NCBI GenBank assembly: GCA_032988165.1
Contig: JANTQF010000573.1
Location: 1-12,800 of the forward strand
From: Emmonsiellopsis sp. PD_33
Taxonomy: Eukaryota > Ascomycota > Eurotiomycetes > Onygenales > Ajellomycetaceae
Direction of reading: 5' to 3'
DNA: 12,800 bases
Shown: positions 1 to 7,828 of the stretch, piece by piece
Numbering within the stretch: the stretch's first letter is position 1
How the letters are laid out: every line of letters begins with the position of its first letter
Program-made: the position numbers and the translations under genes
The notes under the pieces: model-generated
Databases searched by the model: none
What the model saw: only the letters and a program-made list of their open reading frames with translations
What the model was told of the DNA's origin: nothing

Positions 1-930
1 ATTTGTAGAGGTAGATGAGGATTTTTTAGATGTGCTCTTAATATTACTTATAGGATCTATCAGTGAAGATAAGAATGTCATTGAGGTAGGTAGAAGCAAA
101 TTCATCTAAATAGTCTCATAAGTCGCAATCAATCACCAAGGAAGGGGTTTCACTCATTGCCTATTCCCCCCATATCATGACTGACTATCTTGATTTTATG
201 ACATCCTTCTTAACATCCGTCTGTCATGTTTATGCCACTTTTTTCCAGCTCATTTTACCCTTGTCTGTTTGCTATGCAACTCACCCCATTCTCTCATTTA
301 TGGATTCGTTGATCAAATTGTGCAAGCATTTTACTATACTACCTACATAGTGTAGCTACTACAATGAACAATAGTTATTGCTTATTGATCCATTTCATGT
401 CTCGTCCTCCAGGGTGTTGTTGGACGGTTCGTGTGCTACTTGCTGTGTGTGATGTGAGAGGGTGTAGAAAGAAGAAAGGCAACGAAATAAGTTCAACTGA
501 TGATATCTGCAATTGAGAATTTTTTTTGTTCAACGTTTTCTCTTCTCCGCTATGTCTTGATTATTTATTAATTTAATCACCAAGAAATAAAGGCGAAAAT
601 GAAATCAGTAAAAAGGGGGAGGGGGGCATATCCATTCCATCATTACATATATAATATCGCCATATCCATCCATCCGTAGGCCCATCCGTGTACATATAAT
701 ATGATAGTGGTTTAGTAAGTAGTCTGAGCACCCCACATTCCGAAAACGCCAATAAAGCAAAAAGGATCCCCTTCTCTATAATCCGCTGAAAACGTCCAAG
801 AAAGAAAACTATATAGCAAACAAATCAAGCATGTCCCACAGCGACTGGCTCGTGCAGCTAGTTGACACATCAGTGGGACCACCAAGGACATCAGCTCCGC
901 TCGTCGTTCAATCCCTCCGCCTCCATGTCA
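1..930. other. Intergenic region, probable 3' flank of srbA
   Basis: No open frame longer than about 60 codons and no tRNA-like cloverleaf is visible here. The region is A+T richer than the coding parts and has scattered T-runs, for example around 520-528. The part next to 930 should contain the 3'UTR of the minus-strand SREBP gene. An AATAAA on the plus strand near 585-590 could equally belong to a gene entering from the left, but no coding sequence for one is seen. Confidence 0.6.
564..569 (-). terminator. Candidate polyadenylation signal of srbA
   Basis: The minus strand reads AATAAA here (plus strand tttatt), about 360 nt past the srbA stop codon and inside an A/T-rich stretch. Fungal poly(A) signals are loose, so this is a positional guess. 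The implied 3'UTR of roughly 350-400 nt is plausible for a regulatory gene. Confidence 0.3.
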
Positions 931-3900
931 TCAGTCCCCCTCATCTCCCAAATTCTCCAAACTCCCGTACCCCGTGTCCGTACTCTTCAGACTCTCTCTC
1001 CTCGAATGGCCGTCCTTATTATTACTACCCACAGGGGTCGTCTCTTCGCCACTCAACGTTGTGGCAGGAGCGACAGTTGATTCGTCCTCCTCTTGTTTAC
1101 TCCGATATTCCTCCCACTCAGTCTCTACAAGGTCGAGCTGGATCCCCACCCGCCCGCACGCATCGATGCACCCCTGCACGGCCTTCTCGACGGAGTCGCT
1201 GTTGAATCCGGAGGAGATTGGATTGTAGGCGTTGCGTACCCAGTAGGTGAGGCCGAGGGCGATGCGGCGGAGGTCTGGTGTGGGAAGGGATGTGGAGGTG
1301 GAGGTGGTTGTTGAGGCAGTGTCCAGAGTGTGGTCACTTAGTTGAGTGGTTGGGGTTGAGGAAAGGTCAGACGATGTAGTGCAAATGGACGAGGAGAGGG
1401 AGGCGTTTGTGAGTAAGCTTTCCTCCGCTGCGATGACGTGGAGGAGGTGGTATAAGGAGGCGAAGCCGAGGATGGTTAGCTCGACTGGGTCGACAGGGAG
1501 GATGTTGAAGAGGGTTATGGCATTGTGCAGAGTGAGTTGTGAAGAGGTAGAGGGGTCTGTGCCGGCTTGCCCCTTGAGAATAGCCGCAATCATGGCGCAG
1601 CGGACGGCGATGGATATCTCCGCGCGCGCGGATGGGGGAACAGAAGAGTCCAGGAAATTCGTACTGCTGATTGCTGGCTGGTTCTTTGAGCGGGGCAGCG
1701 CGGCCAGGACGGAGTTTATGTTTGAGACGCGATCTTCGTCGAAGAAGACGGCTTTGATGACTGCAGCGCGGGTATAGGCCGCTGAGGCGATGGGAGCGGA
1801 ATCGAGGGCGAGTTTTAATCCTTGTTCGAAAGTTTTGCTCGAGTTTTTGCATGGTTCAGTGGCGTCGACGTCGAGGCAGTGGATTAGGGCGTTTTGGAGG
1901 GCACGGCTAGAGAACCATGCTGCGACTGCATCAAGCGGGGAGCGCACGGCTGTGTCTTCAACGACGACGTCAAGCATGGAATCTTCTCCGTAGGTGGCTT
2001 CTTGGGTAGATCTGTTCCAGGCCATATTTGATGCTCGTTGGATGATGGCATTGGACATAACGTGGTCAACGTTTGCTTCTAAGAGGGTGGCGAGGTGGCT
2101 GGGAAGTGCATCATCGTGGTCCTTAGGAAGGGCCTTTTGATGATTTCGCGCTAGTTCCCACTGATATCTAGCTAGGATACCTGCAGCGGCATTCGATAGC
2201 CTGCAAGCTAGAGAGCCAGAATAACCAACTCTCCATAGTAGCAGACGAACGTGAAGTGCTTTCAACATCACCCGTGCTGGAGTCGAAGGTAGTGTGCCAG
2301 AAGCAAAAATAGTCAGGACCATTCGACTCTTGCTGACTTCCGGATCGCCCCCAGTAAGTTGAGCATCGATAGCAATATCCCATGCTTTAGCTCGGGCCTT
2401 TTCATCATCCTCGGTGATACCTGTAAGGTACGAATACAATTTCCAACCAAGAAGGCAACTCAGAACATATTCCAGAGTGCGCCATGTCACAGCAAACCAT
2501 TCAGGGAAGAATGTGTGACTAGGTACCCAGACAGTTTGAATACTCGTAAGCCAAGCCTCCCGTCTGAATTCGATTGTCGAGGCGCGCAATGGGTTTGCCG
2601 CACTGGCTGTTTTCGATGGGGTTTTTGTGCGTCTTGGGGCTGAATTGAAGAGGTAAAGGAAAACAGCAAACGCAGCGCCAAAGACGAGGAAGGAGGTTAC
2701 ACCGAAATGCAACAGAGCTCGGAATTGCCAGGACGATGTCGAAAGGGCATGGAAATTCATGCGAGCAAACCGGTAAATGTAGTTGCCAGCCTGGAGTGGT
2801 ATGGCCATCAACCCCTTTTCAGTCGACTCGGACTTTCTCTGATTTTCAAAGCCGCCGACCACCATGAGGGCAGCAAGTGTACCAAGCATAAACTTGTTGG
2901 GCATAGCCCGGCGCCCTGTCGATGCGTAGGTTAGATTATTGTTTGGGCGCTGTTGAATGTGGGAATCAGCGTAGTGTGGTTGAGGACCTGTCATTCGCAT
3001 CCGCTTGAGATATTCAGGGACCTTTATGAGGCCTTCGGGAGGGTAAAGGGGGTTGGGCGAGCTTTCCGGCGAGAATTCCTCGGGTTGTGAGAAAACTGCA
3101 GGAGAAGAGCCACTCCCCGAGTCGGTGGAGACTGTGTAACCGCCAGGTGACGACGCAGAACCATTTATGGACCCATAACTGGTCATATTCTGTTCCTGAG
3201 CTTTGTCGACCTGGCGAAGACGATTTTTCAAGTCGACATTTTCCTCCTCAAGGCGTTTGTTTCGTTGTTCCAAGTGGCGTATATATTCGGTGGCCTTGGA
3301 CAAGATGGAGGCTTTGTTCAGTTTGTTTGACGACGAAATTAGGTCGTCGTCATCATTCCCCTGGCCAGACAGGCCATTACGCTGTTTTGCAATGGCTCGA
3401 AGCGACGGCACGCTATCTCTCAATTCGGCAATTTTGTCGTTGAGATTTGCACGATATCGTTTTTCAATCACGTTGTGTGATCTCTTTTTCGATGGCAATG
3501 ATTTTGAAGTAGGAGGGGACATGTCACGGTTCGCAGCGGACGTGTCCGGAGTGTCTTCTGGACGCAATTTCCTCTTCCTGTCGGTTTGGATGGTAGACAT
3601 CGGCGCGAAGGAGACAGGAGGTTTGGTTGCCAACGGTGCAGAATTCTTTCTGTTAACCGGTGATGGCATTACTGGCGCGGTGTTATTTCCTTGTGGGGTC
3701 CCTAACACGGGCCCAAAGGCGGTGTCAAAGAAATCGGACGGCGAAGGAGAGATATCTGACAGGCAGGGTTGCTCCTGAGGCGATAGGCTGTCACCTAATG
3801 ATGAACCCGATGTAAAGGAGAATGGTGCGTTGTTTGATGGAAGGCTGAAGACGGCTGGATCCATAGTTTGGTTTTGCTCTGATGGTGCTGCTTTGTCGGT

Positions 3901-4098
3901 CGTAGGTGATATGGAAAGATCCAGGGGATTTGAATCTTCAACGTCGAACTCGTCCCACCGCATCCATTGAGACCAGTCAGCAGTGACGCTATCTGTGGAT
4001 GGGTCGTCAAGAGAAGGATTGGCGAATGGGTTATTCATAGGTATGCGGATAGGCGATTGAGGCTGCTGGGCATCACCCTTGGGGCCTGGGGAAGCCAT
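931..4098 (-). CDS. srbA: Sterol regulatory element-binding protein (SrbA-type bHLH-zipper, membrane-anchored)
   Basis: The product is a 1055-residue SREBP homologue. In Aspergillus SrbA, the precursor sits in the ER/Golgi membrane; under low sterol or low oxygen its N-terminal bHLH part is released through the Dsc ligase complex and activates ergosterol, iron and hypoxia genes. Seen here: an acidic, Ser/Pro-rich N-terminus (1-200, with DWSQWMRWDEF near 41-51) as a likely activation domain. A basic region with HNVIEKRYR at 208-216 carries the SREBP-specific tyrosine (Y215), where most bHLH factors have arginine. A long loop holds an acidic NDDDD run near 249-253, followed by helix 2 (NKLNKASILSKATEYIRHL) and a short zipper to about 296. 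A hydrophobic stretch at 404-416 and a stronger one at 461-484 flank a presumed lumenal loop. The C-terminal half, from about 505, matches the DUF2014 region of fungal SREBPs. The frame is open throughout, so no intron is needed. The start has an excellent context (CACCATGG). The length is similar to or slightly above the roughly 1000 residues of known SrbA. The symbol is by homology only. Confidence 0.92.
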   Translation of the reverse strand: MASPGPKGDAQQPQSPIRIPMNNPFANPSLDDPSTDSVTADWSQWMRWDEFDVEDSNPLDLSISPTTDKAAPSEQNQTMDPAVFSLPSNNAPFSFTSGSSLGDSLSPQEQPCLSDISPSPSDFFDTAFGPVLGTPQGNNTAPVMPSPVNRKNSAPLATKPPVSFAPMSTIQTDRKRKLRPEDTPDTSAANRDMSPPTSKSLPSKKRSHNVIEKRYRANLNDKIAELRDSVPSLRAIAKQRNGLSGQGNDDDDLISSSNKLNKASILSKATEYIRHLEQRNKRLEEENVDLKNRLRQVDKAQEQNMTSYGSINGSASSPGGYTVSTDSGSGSSPAVFSQPEEFSPESSPNPLYPPEGLIKVPEYLKRMRMTGPQPHYADSHIQQRPNNNLTYASTGRRAMPNKFMLGTLAALMVVGGFENQRKSESTEKGLMAIPLQAGNYIYRFARMNFHALSTSSWQFRALLHFGVTSFLVFGAAFAVFLYLFNSAPRRTKTPSKTASAANPLRASTIEFRREAWLTSIQTVWVPSHTFFPEWFAVTWRTLEYVLSCLLGWKLYSYLTGITEDDEKARAKAWDIAIDAQLTGGDPEVSKSRMVLTIFASGTLPSTPARVMLKALHVRLLLWRVGYSGSLACRLSNAAAGILARYQWELARNHQKALPKDHDDALPSHLATLLEANVDHVMSNAIIQRASNMAWNRSTQEATYGEDSMLDVVVEDTAVRSPLDAVAAWFSSRALQNALIHCLDVDATEPCKNSSKTFEQGLKLALDSAPIASAAYTRAAVIKAVFFDEDRVSNINSVLAALPRSKNQPAISSTNFLDSSVPPSARAEISIAVRCAMIAAILKGQAGTDPSTSSQLTLHNAITLFNILPVDPVELTILGFASLYHLLHVIAAEESLLTNASLSSSICTTSSDLSSTPTTQLSDHTLDTASTTTSTSTSLPTPDLRRIALGLTYWVRNAYNPISSGFNSDSVEKAVQGCIDACGRVGIQLDLVETEWEEYRSKQEEDESTVAPATTLSGEETTPVGSNNKDGHSRRESLKSTDTGYGSLENLGDEGD

Positions 4099-4120
4099 GG
4101 TGATAAATACTCGTCGAATG

Positions 4121-4147
4121 TCAGCCCCTGCTCTTAGAGTGCAACAT
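4121..4147 (-). promoter_or_regulatory. Upstream ORF in the srbA leader (8 codons plus stop)
   Basis: An ATG at 4147-4145 opens a frame encoding MLHSKSRG and ends in TGA at 4123-4121, leaving 22 nt before the srbA start. It is the only upstream ATG on this strand for roughly 270 nt, so it would be in the mRNA if transcription starts anywhere in the likely leader. Such uORFs commonly lower or condition translation of the main frame. The transcription start is not known from sequence, so its presence in the mRNA is inferred. Confidence 0.45.
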
Positions 4148-4818
4148 GTATTGATGAAAGGGTATTGTTGATGCGAGAAGGAGTAACAGGTCCACGAGAG
4201 ACGGCCCGATTAGTTTTCTTGCTCGCTCCCAGCTGCCGCTGGGTGTGACGGAAAGGGTTTAAGTCAATTCAGTGCTGAAAATTCGGCGCAATGGATGACT
4301 TGCTGAAAGACGGTTGAGGATGGAGTTTCGAAGCAACTCGTGTGGAGTCTATGATGTGCTTGGCCGGTTAGGCTGCCGCCAACGGAATGTCAATGACGCG
4401 AAATCCGCGCTGGCTGCGGTATCATATGGCAGTTTGTGGGCAAACGATTGAGCCAGGGGAAGTTAGGAAACAACAAGCATGCAAGATCCCGGCCAATTGA
4501 AGGCGATAATGAAAAATTGCCGAGAACGGTGCCTATATTTCGAGTGTTGGGATGTTCAAATGGGAGATGTCTATCACGGGCCAGTTGTTGAGAAAATTGC
4601 TTCAGGAGAGTTGATAGAGGACGGATTGCCAATGACTGTGGTTCGGACAGCTCCGACAGGCGAATTAACACGGTCCACACGGGGTCAGACAAGCATTTTC
4701 CGCCGTCCCAGGGAACGTTTGGGATGAATGCGAGGGGGGAGCAGTGCGCAGATGTCAATATCAAACGCAGGACGCCAGAGTCAGAGGCTGAGTGAGGGCG
4801 GGCTCCAAGCCACACGGC

Positions 4819-4824
4819 CACGTG
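4819..4824. promoter_or_regulatory. CACGTG E-box upstream of srbA
   Basis: A palindromic CACGTG lies about 720 bp upstream of the srbA start; on the minus strand it reads TCACGTGG. SREBP-type bHLH proteins bind both E-boxes and sterol regulatory elements, and SREBP genes are often autoregulated, so this is a candidate self-binding site. One hexamer has a sizeable chance of arising at random in a 2-kb region. Confidence 0.25.
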
Positions 4825-4927
4825 AGCAGATAGCCGGATCCAAGCGCAGTTCTCCACGGTGGAATCATCGAGATGGAGCACGGCAGACCAATTGGCGGCG
4901 TTGTTGAAGCTTGGAACCCGTGGAGAG

Positions 4928-4955
4928 GGATGTTGGATGTTGGAGGTTGGATGTC
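4928..4955. repeat. Tandem heptanucleotide repeat, four units
   Basis: Four consecutive 7-bp units read GGATGTT, GGATGTT, GGAGGTT and GGATGTC. The second is exact and the last two each have one change. The array lies in non-coding DNA about 830 bp upstream of srbA. It is a short minisatellite, probably made by replication slippage. Confidence 0.8.
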
Positions 4956-6290
4956 GAGGAATGAGGTTGGGTCTGGCATCATACGATCTCGGCTATTTCT
5001 CTCCCAGAACGGGCAGTCTAGACCGGTATGGCCGTGACCAGTACCTTACCGCTAGTAACTTTCGATGCGGCTAAAAACATCTTCGGCGCCAAACTCTCTC
5101 ATCAACGTCAATGTTCAACCTTCCCAGCAGCAATCTGATATCAGCACCAGATGCTGCAGAGAGCGTGTTGATACTAGGCAGAGGATATCTACGGCGGCAA
5201 TCTAACATGGAGGGACTTGAAACTAACCCCAATGGCCGGATAATTGGACGTTCACCCGCTATCAAACTGGCCCGTCGTCCCTCATACAACGAACCATTGC
5301 TAAGAACGCCCCATCCGTGGCCCGCCCGCCTCGATCCAGCACAGCGGTCCAACGCCCCGGTTCCGCCCTTGGGCTGCCCTGGGAAAATAGGGTTGGACTT
5401 GCCAGATACAGACATCTCGGGAGGAGCCGGACCCTCCCTGGACTGCGGCCGTATGCTCTTGGGCCATGCGTGCTCGCTTGACGGCTGTTCGATATAGTGG
5501 TGCTCCAGCCTCCAGGCGCGTCAACTGACGCCCTCTGCCAAAAATATCCCGCCTTGATCCATACACGTTTCGCCTAGGCCGTTCCTGGTCGGCTCGGAGC
5601 CGGCCGATGGTCAAGCTTTGCCGGACGGCAATTGTCTGCAGAATGACTGGTGGGACTGGCGAGGGCGTCAGCTGCCATTGTCCAGATCCGAGATGCGAGC
5701 TAGCAAGAGAGTACATCGATCGAGCTAAGGTCGGATGCTGACATTCGGATGCGATGTGAATGGCGGGTTTCATCTGCTGCTGTAGCCCTGCAGGTCTTCT
5801 TCTTTCGGATGCCATAGGCGGGACTTGCAATGAGAATAGCATGCTTTAGGATACGGTGCAAAACGACGAGGAATGTGTCATGCATGTGACTGGCCTGTCG
5901 TCATGGGTGGTTGTTTCAACGGAGAGACTCACCGCTTCATACGCACGTACTGCTAAACACGGGAGTTAATGAGGTTAGAGGCAAAACAAACAATGGTATC
6001 TACTTCCAATATGGCAACGACTCCCCTCTGTGGCATTGTTGGTCTAGCAGGTTCGGCCTTGCCAGTTCCGTGTTGGATGATGCGGGATACGCATTCTCTT
6101 TGCTCTCTATACTCCCTCGAATCATCATTCCTAGATCGTCGTTATCCTCCCAGCCCATAGATGCAGACTAAGCTCAACCTCTAGCTAATTTACTCACATC
6201 TTCAACAGTGCAAAGATGTTGCAATTAACAATGCATCCCAATCTAATCCTGTATCGTATATCATAACTCATAGCTCAAACTATATCCCGC

Positions 6291-7262
6291 CTACAACCCC
6301 GCCTCAACCCTCCCCATCTCCTCCATAACCCGCCTAACATTCTCCTTCACCCCCTCCGCGGGCGCCTCATATGGTCGTCTAGGCTTCAACAACTCCTCCG
6401 CATCCTCGATCCCCGCCGCTTTGGCCGAAAAGACGGCCGCCGCATACTTCGTCGACGCAATGCCAGCCTTACACGGACTCTCCGCCAACGCCGCAATCCT
6501 ATGCAACCTCAACGCCTCCTCCACCTCCCCCTTCTTATACAACTCAAAAATCCTCGAAATAGTCTTCGGAAACACATTCGCAAACGCAGCAATACACCCA
6601 GCGGAGCCCACACTCAACCCGCCAATCAAAAAGTCCGACTGTCCCCCAAAAACCGCAAACCGCTCCGGCTCCAACGACGCCGTCAGGCGCGTAATCTTCC
6701 CCACACTGGCACAGGTAAGCTTGACACCGACAATATTCCCACTCCCCCGCGCCAGCGCCGTGATGAGCTCCGAATCCAGATCCACCCCATTACACACCCC
6801 GGGGAAATTATAAAGCACAACAGGCAAGGTAGACTTTGCCGCCACCTCCTCGAAAAACCCCCGCACCACGCTCGCCGTCGTGGCTTTGCCGAAATACCCC
6901 GGCGGCAGCACGAGGACGTAGTTTGCGCCGGCCTGCGCTGCGTCCTCGATATGCTCGAGCACCTGGCGCGTCGAGTGCGCGCCCACGCCGGCCATGATGG
7001 GGTAGTCGGGCCCGACGGCGGCGCGGGCGGTGGCGATTAGTTGGGCGCGTTCGGGCCGTGTGAGGAGGAAGGCTTCGGCGTTTGTGCCGAGGATTACGAG
7101 GCCGGTTAGGCCCGAGCGGGAGAGGTAGGTGTAGTATTTCTCTTGGGCGTGGAGGGCGAGGGTGTCGGTGGTGGGGTCGAAGAAGGTCACGGCGGGGCAC
7201 CAGACGCCTGAGGGGGGGACGTGGGGGGCCATCGTGGTGGCTGTTGTTGTTTGGTAGGTCAT
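6291..7262 (-). CDS. Dihydrodipicolinate synthase-superfamily aldolase/lyase (DapA/NAL/HOGA type)
   Basis: The 323-residue product is a single-domain (beta/alpha)8 class I aldolase-family protein. Members form a Schiff base between a lysine and a 2-keto acid such as pyruvate. Seen here: ILGTNAEA at 57-64 in the place of the usual GTTGE substrate-carboxylate loop; a PPGYFG turn near 120-125; the catalytic tyrosine in VLYNFPG (Y151); the Schiff-base lysine in VGVKLT (K181); and the following GGQSDFLIGGLSVGSAG segment (206-222) typical of the family. The length is normal and no intron is needed. Two starts are possible: Met1 at 7262, and Met11 at 7232, which has the better context (A at -3, G at +4) and sits just before the conserved part. 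Fungi make lysine by the alpha-aminoadipate route, so true DHDPS activity is unlikely. A 4-hydroxy-2-oxoglutarate, keto-deoxy-sugar-acid or similar aldolase role fits better, but the substrate cannot be read from sequence. G+C rises noticeably across 6840-7240. Confidence 0.9.
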   Translation of the reverse strand: MTYQTTTATTMAPHVPPSGVWCPAVTFFDPTTDTLALHAQEKYYTYLSRSGLTGLVILGTNAEAFLLTRPERAQLIATARAAVGPDYPIMAGVGAHSTRQVLEHIEDAAQAGANYVLVLPPGYFGKATTASVVRGFFEEVAAKSTLPVVLYNFPGVCNGVDLDSELITALARGSGNIVGVKLTCASVGKITRLTASLEPERFAVFGGQSDFLIGGLSVGSAGCIAAFANVFPKTISRIFELYKKGEVEEALRLHRIAALAESPCKAGIASTKYAAAVFSAKAAGIEDAEELLKPRRPYEAPAEGVKENVRRVMEEMGRVEAGL

Positions 7263-7828
7263 TTGTTTACGCTGGGGGGAGGTGGTTGGGCGAGGAGGGT
7301 TGTTGGATGAGGCGGGGGGTGCTGCGAAGTAGAGAGATGTGTGTGTGGGAGATGCAACGGAGATTTTAATATTATGAGGGGTAAAGTCGTGGGGGTAAAT
7401 CGGGATCCTTCGAGTCCCGAAGATATCAGTGGCTTGCCGATTTTCTCGGGAATTGACACCGGATGCCGAAAGTGGGGAGGACGCCGACCTCGATATCGGA
7501 CATGAATTGTATTAACACTGCATTTCGAGGTTGGAACGGACGGGAAGGCAAATCTTGTTCCTGAAAGTTAAAATAAACAAGCCATGCGTGAACTTTCTTT
7601 AGATTACCCCGTGCAGCCGTTGTATTTTCATTTGTAACTGTTCTTCCTATCATTAACAAGCCGTAAACACAGCGCTTTAGTATTACAACCAGTTCCTTGC
7701 TATCAAACATGATATGGCATCGCGACAAATTTGCCTTCTCCATTCCACATCTTTCCCATTACCACCCACTCATTTCCGCTCTGACGAAATCTTCCACAAA
7801 ACAAGCCCTTGATAAAGCAAAAATCAAT
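7263..7828. other. Intergenic region between the MYND gene and the aldolase gene
   Basis: This 566-bp spacer holds the 3' flank of the MYND gene and the promoter of the aldolase gene. Immediately upstream of the aldolase start, the minus strand is strongly C-rich with little G, followed further upstream by a CACACACA run and a CT-rich patch. This is the typical look of a fungal 5' leader and start-site region. No separate gene is supported. Confidence 0.6.
7362..7376 (-). promoter_or_regulatory. Candidate A/T-rich core promoter of the aldolase gene
   Basis: The minus strand reads ATAATATTAAAATCT here, an A/T island about 100 bp upstream of the start codon, followed downstream by a CACACACA/CTCTCT pyrimidine-rich stretch where transcription could begin. 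It is not a perfect TATA box; the call is positional. Confidence 0.3.

Larger units (their letters stand above)
4099..6290. other. 2.2-kb region without a convincing gene (srbA promoter/leader and unassigned DNA)
   Basis: The part next to 4098 is the srbA leader and promoter: on the minus strand it has a C/A-rich leader-like stretch ending in the uORF. Open frames of 60-180 codons occur on both strands (for example 4390-4881 and 5300-5842 minus, 5111-5497 plus). Their products have no recognisable domain, are rich in Arg/Pro/Ser/Gly as expected from random GC-rich DNA, and overlap each other. I see no tRNA, rRNA or transposase remnant. The length suggests an extended promoter, perhaps with an unannotated non-coding transcript. 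Confidence 0.5.

Noticed and set aside
831..1777. Plus-strand open frames over 831-1777
   Set aside because: They lie opposite the srbA C-terminal region. Their products are low-complexity or Arg/Gly-rich and carry no domain; they are shadows of the minus-strand coding frame.
4390..4881. 163-codon minus-strand frame upstream of srbA
   Set aside because: No recognisable domain and no splice path joining it to srbA, which already has a strong start context at 4098. It overlaps other random frames.
4099..5000. Sterol regulatory element of the (A/G)TCA(T/C/G)(C/G)CCAC(T/C) type
   Set aside because: I looked for it by eye on both strands upstream of srbA and found no full match; the ATCACGGGCC near 4572 departs in the core.
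5300..5842. 180-codon minus-strand frame
   Set aside because: Arg/Gln/Gly-rich composition without motifs. Two other frames of similar quality overlap it (5071-5415 minus, 5111-5497 plus), so none is favoured.
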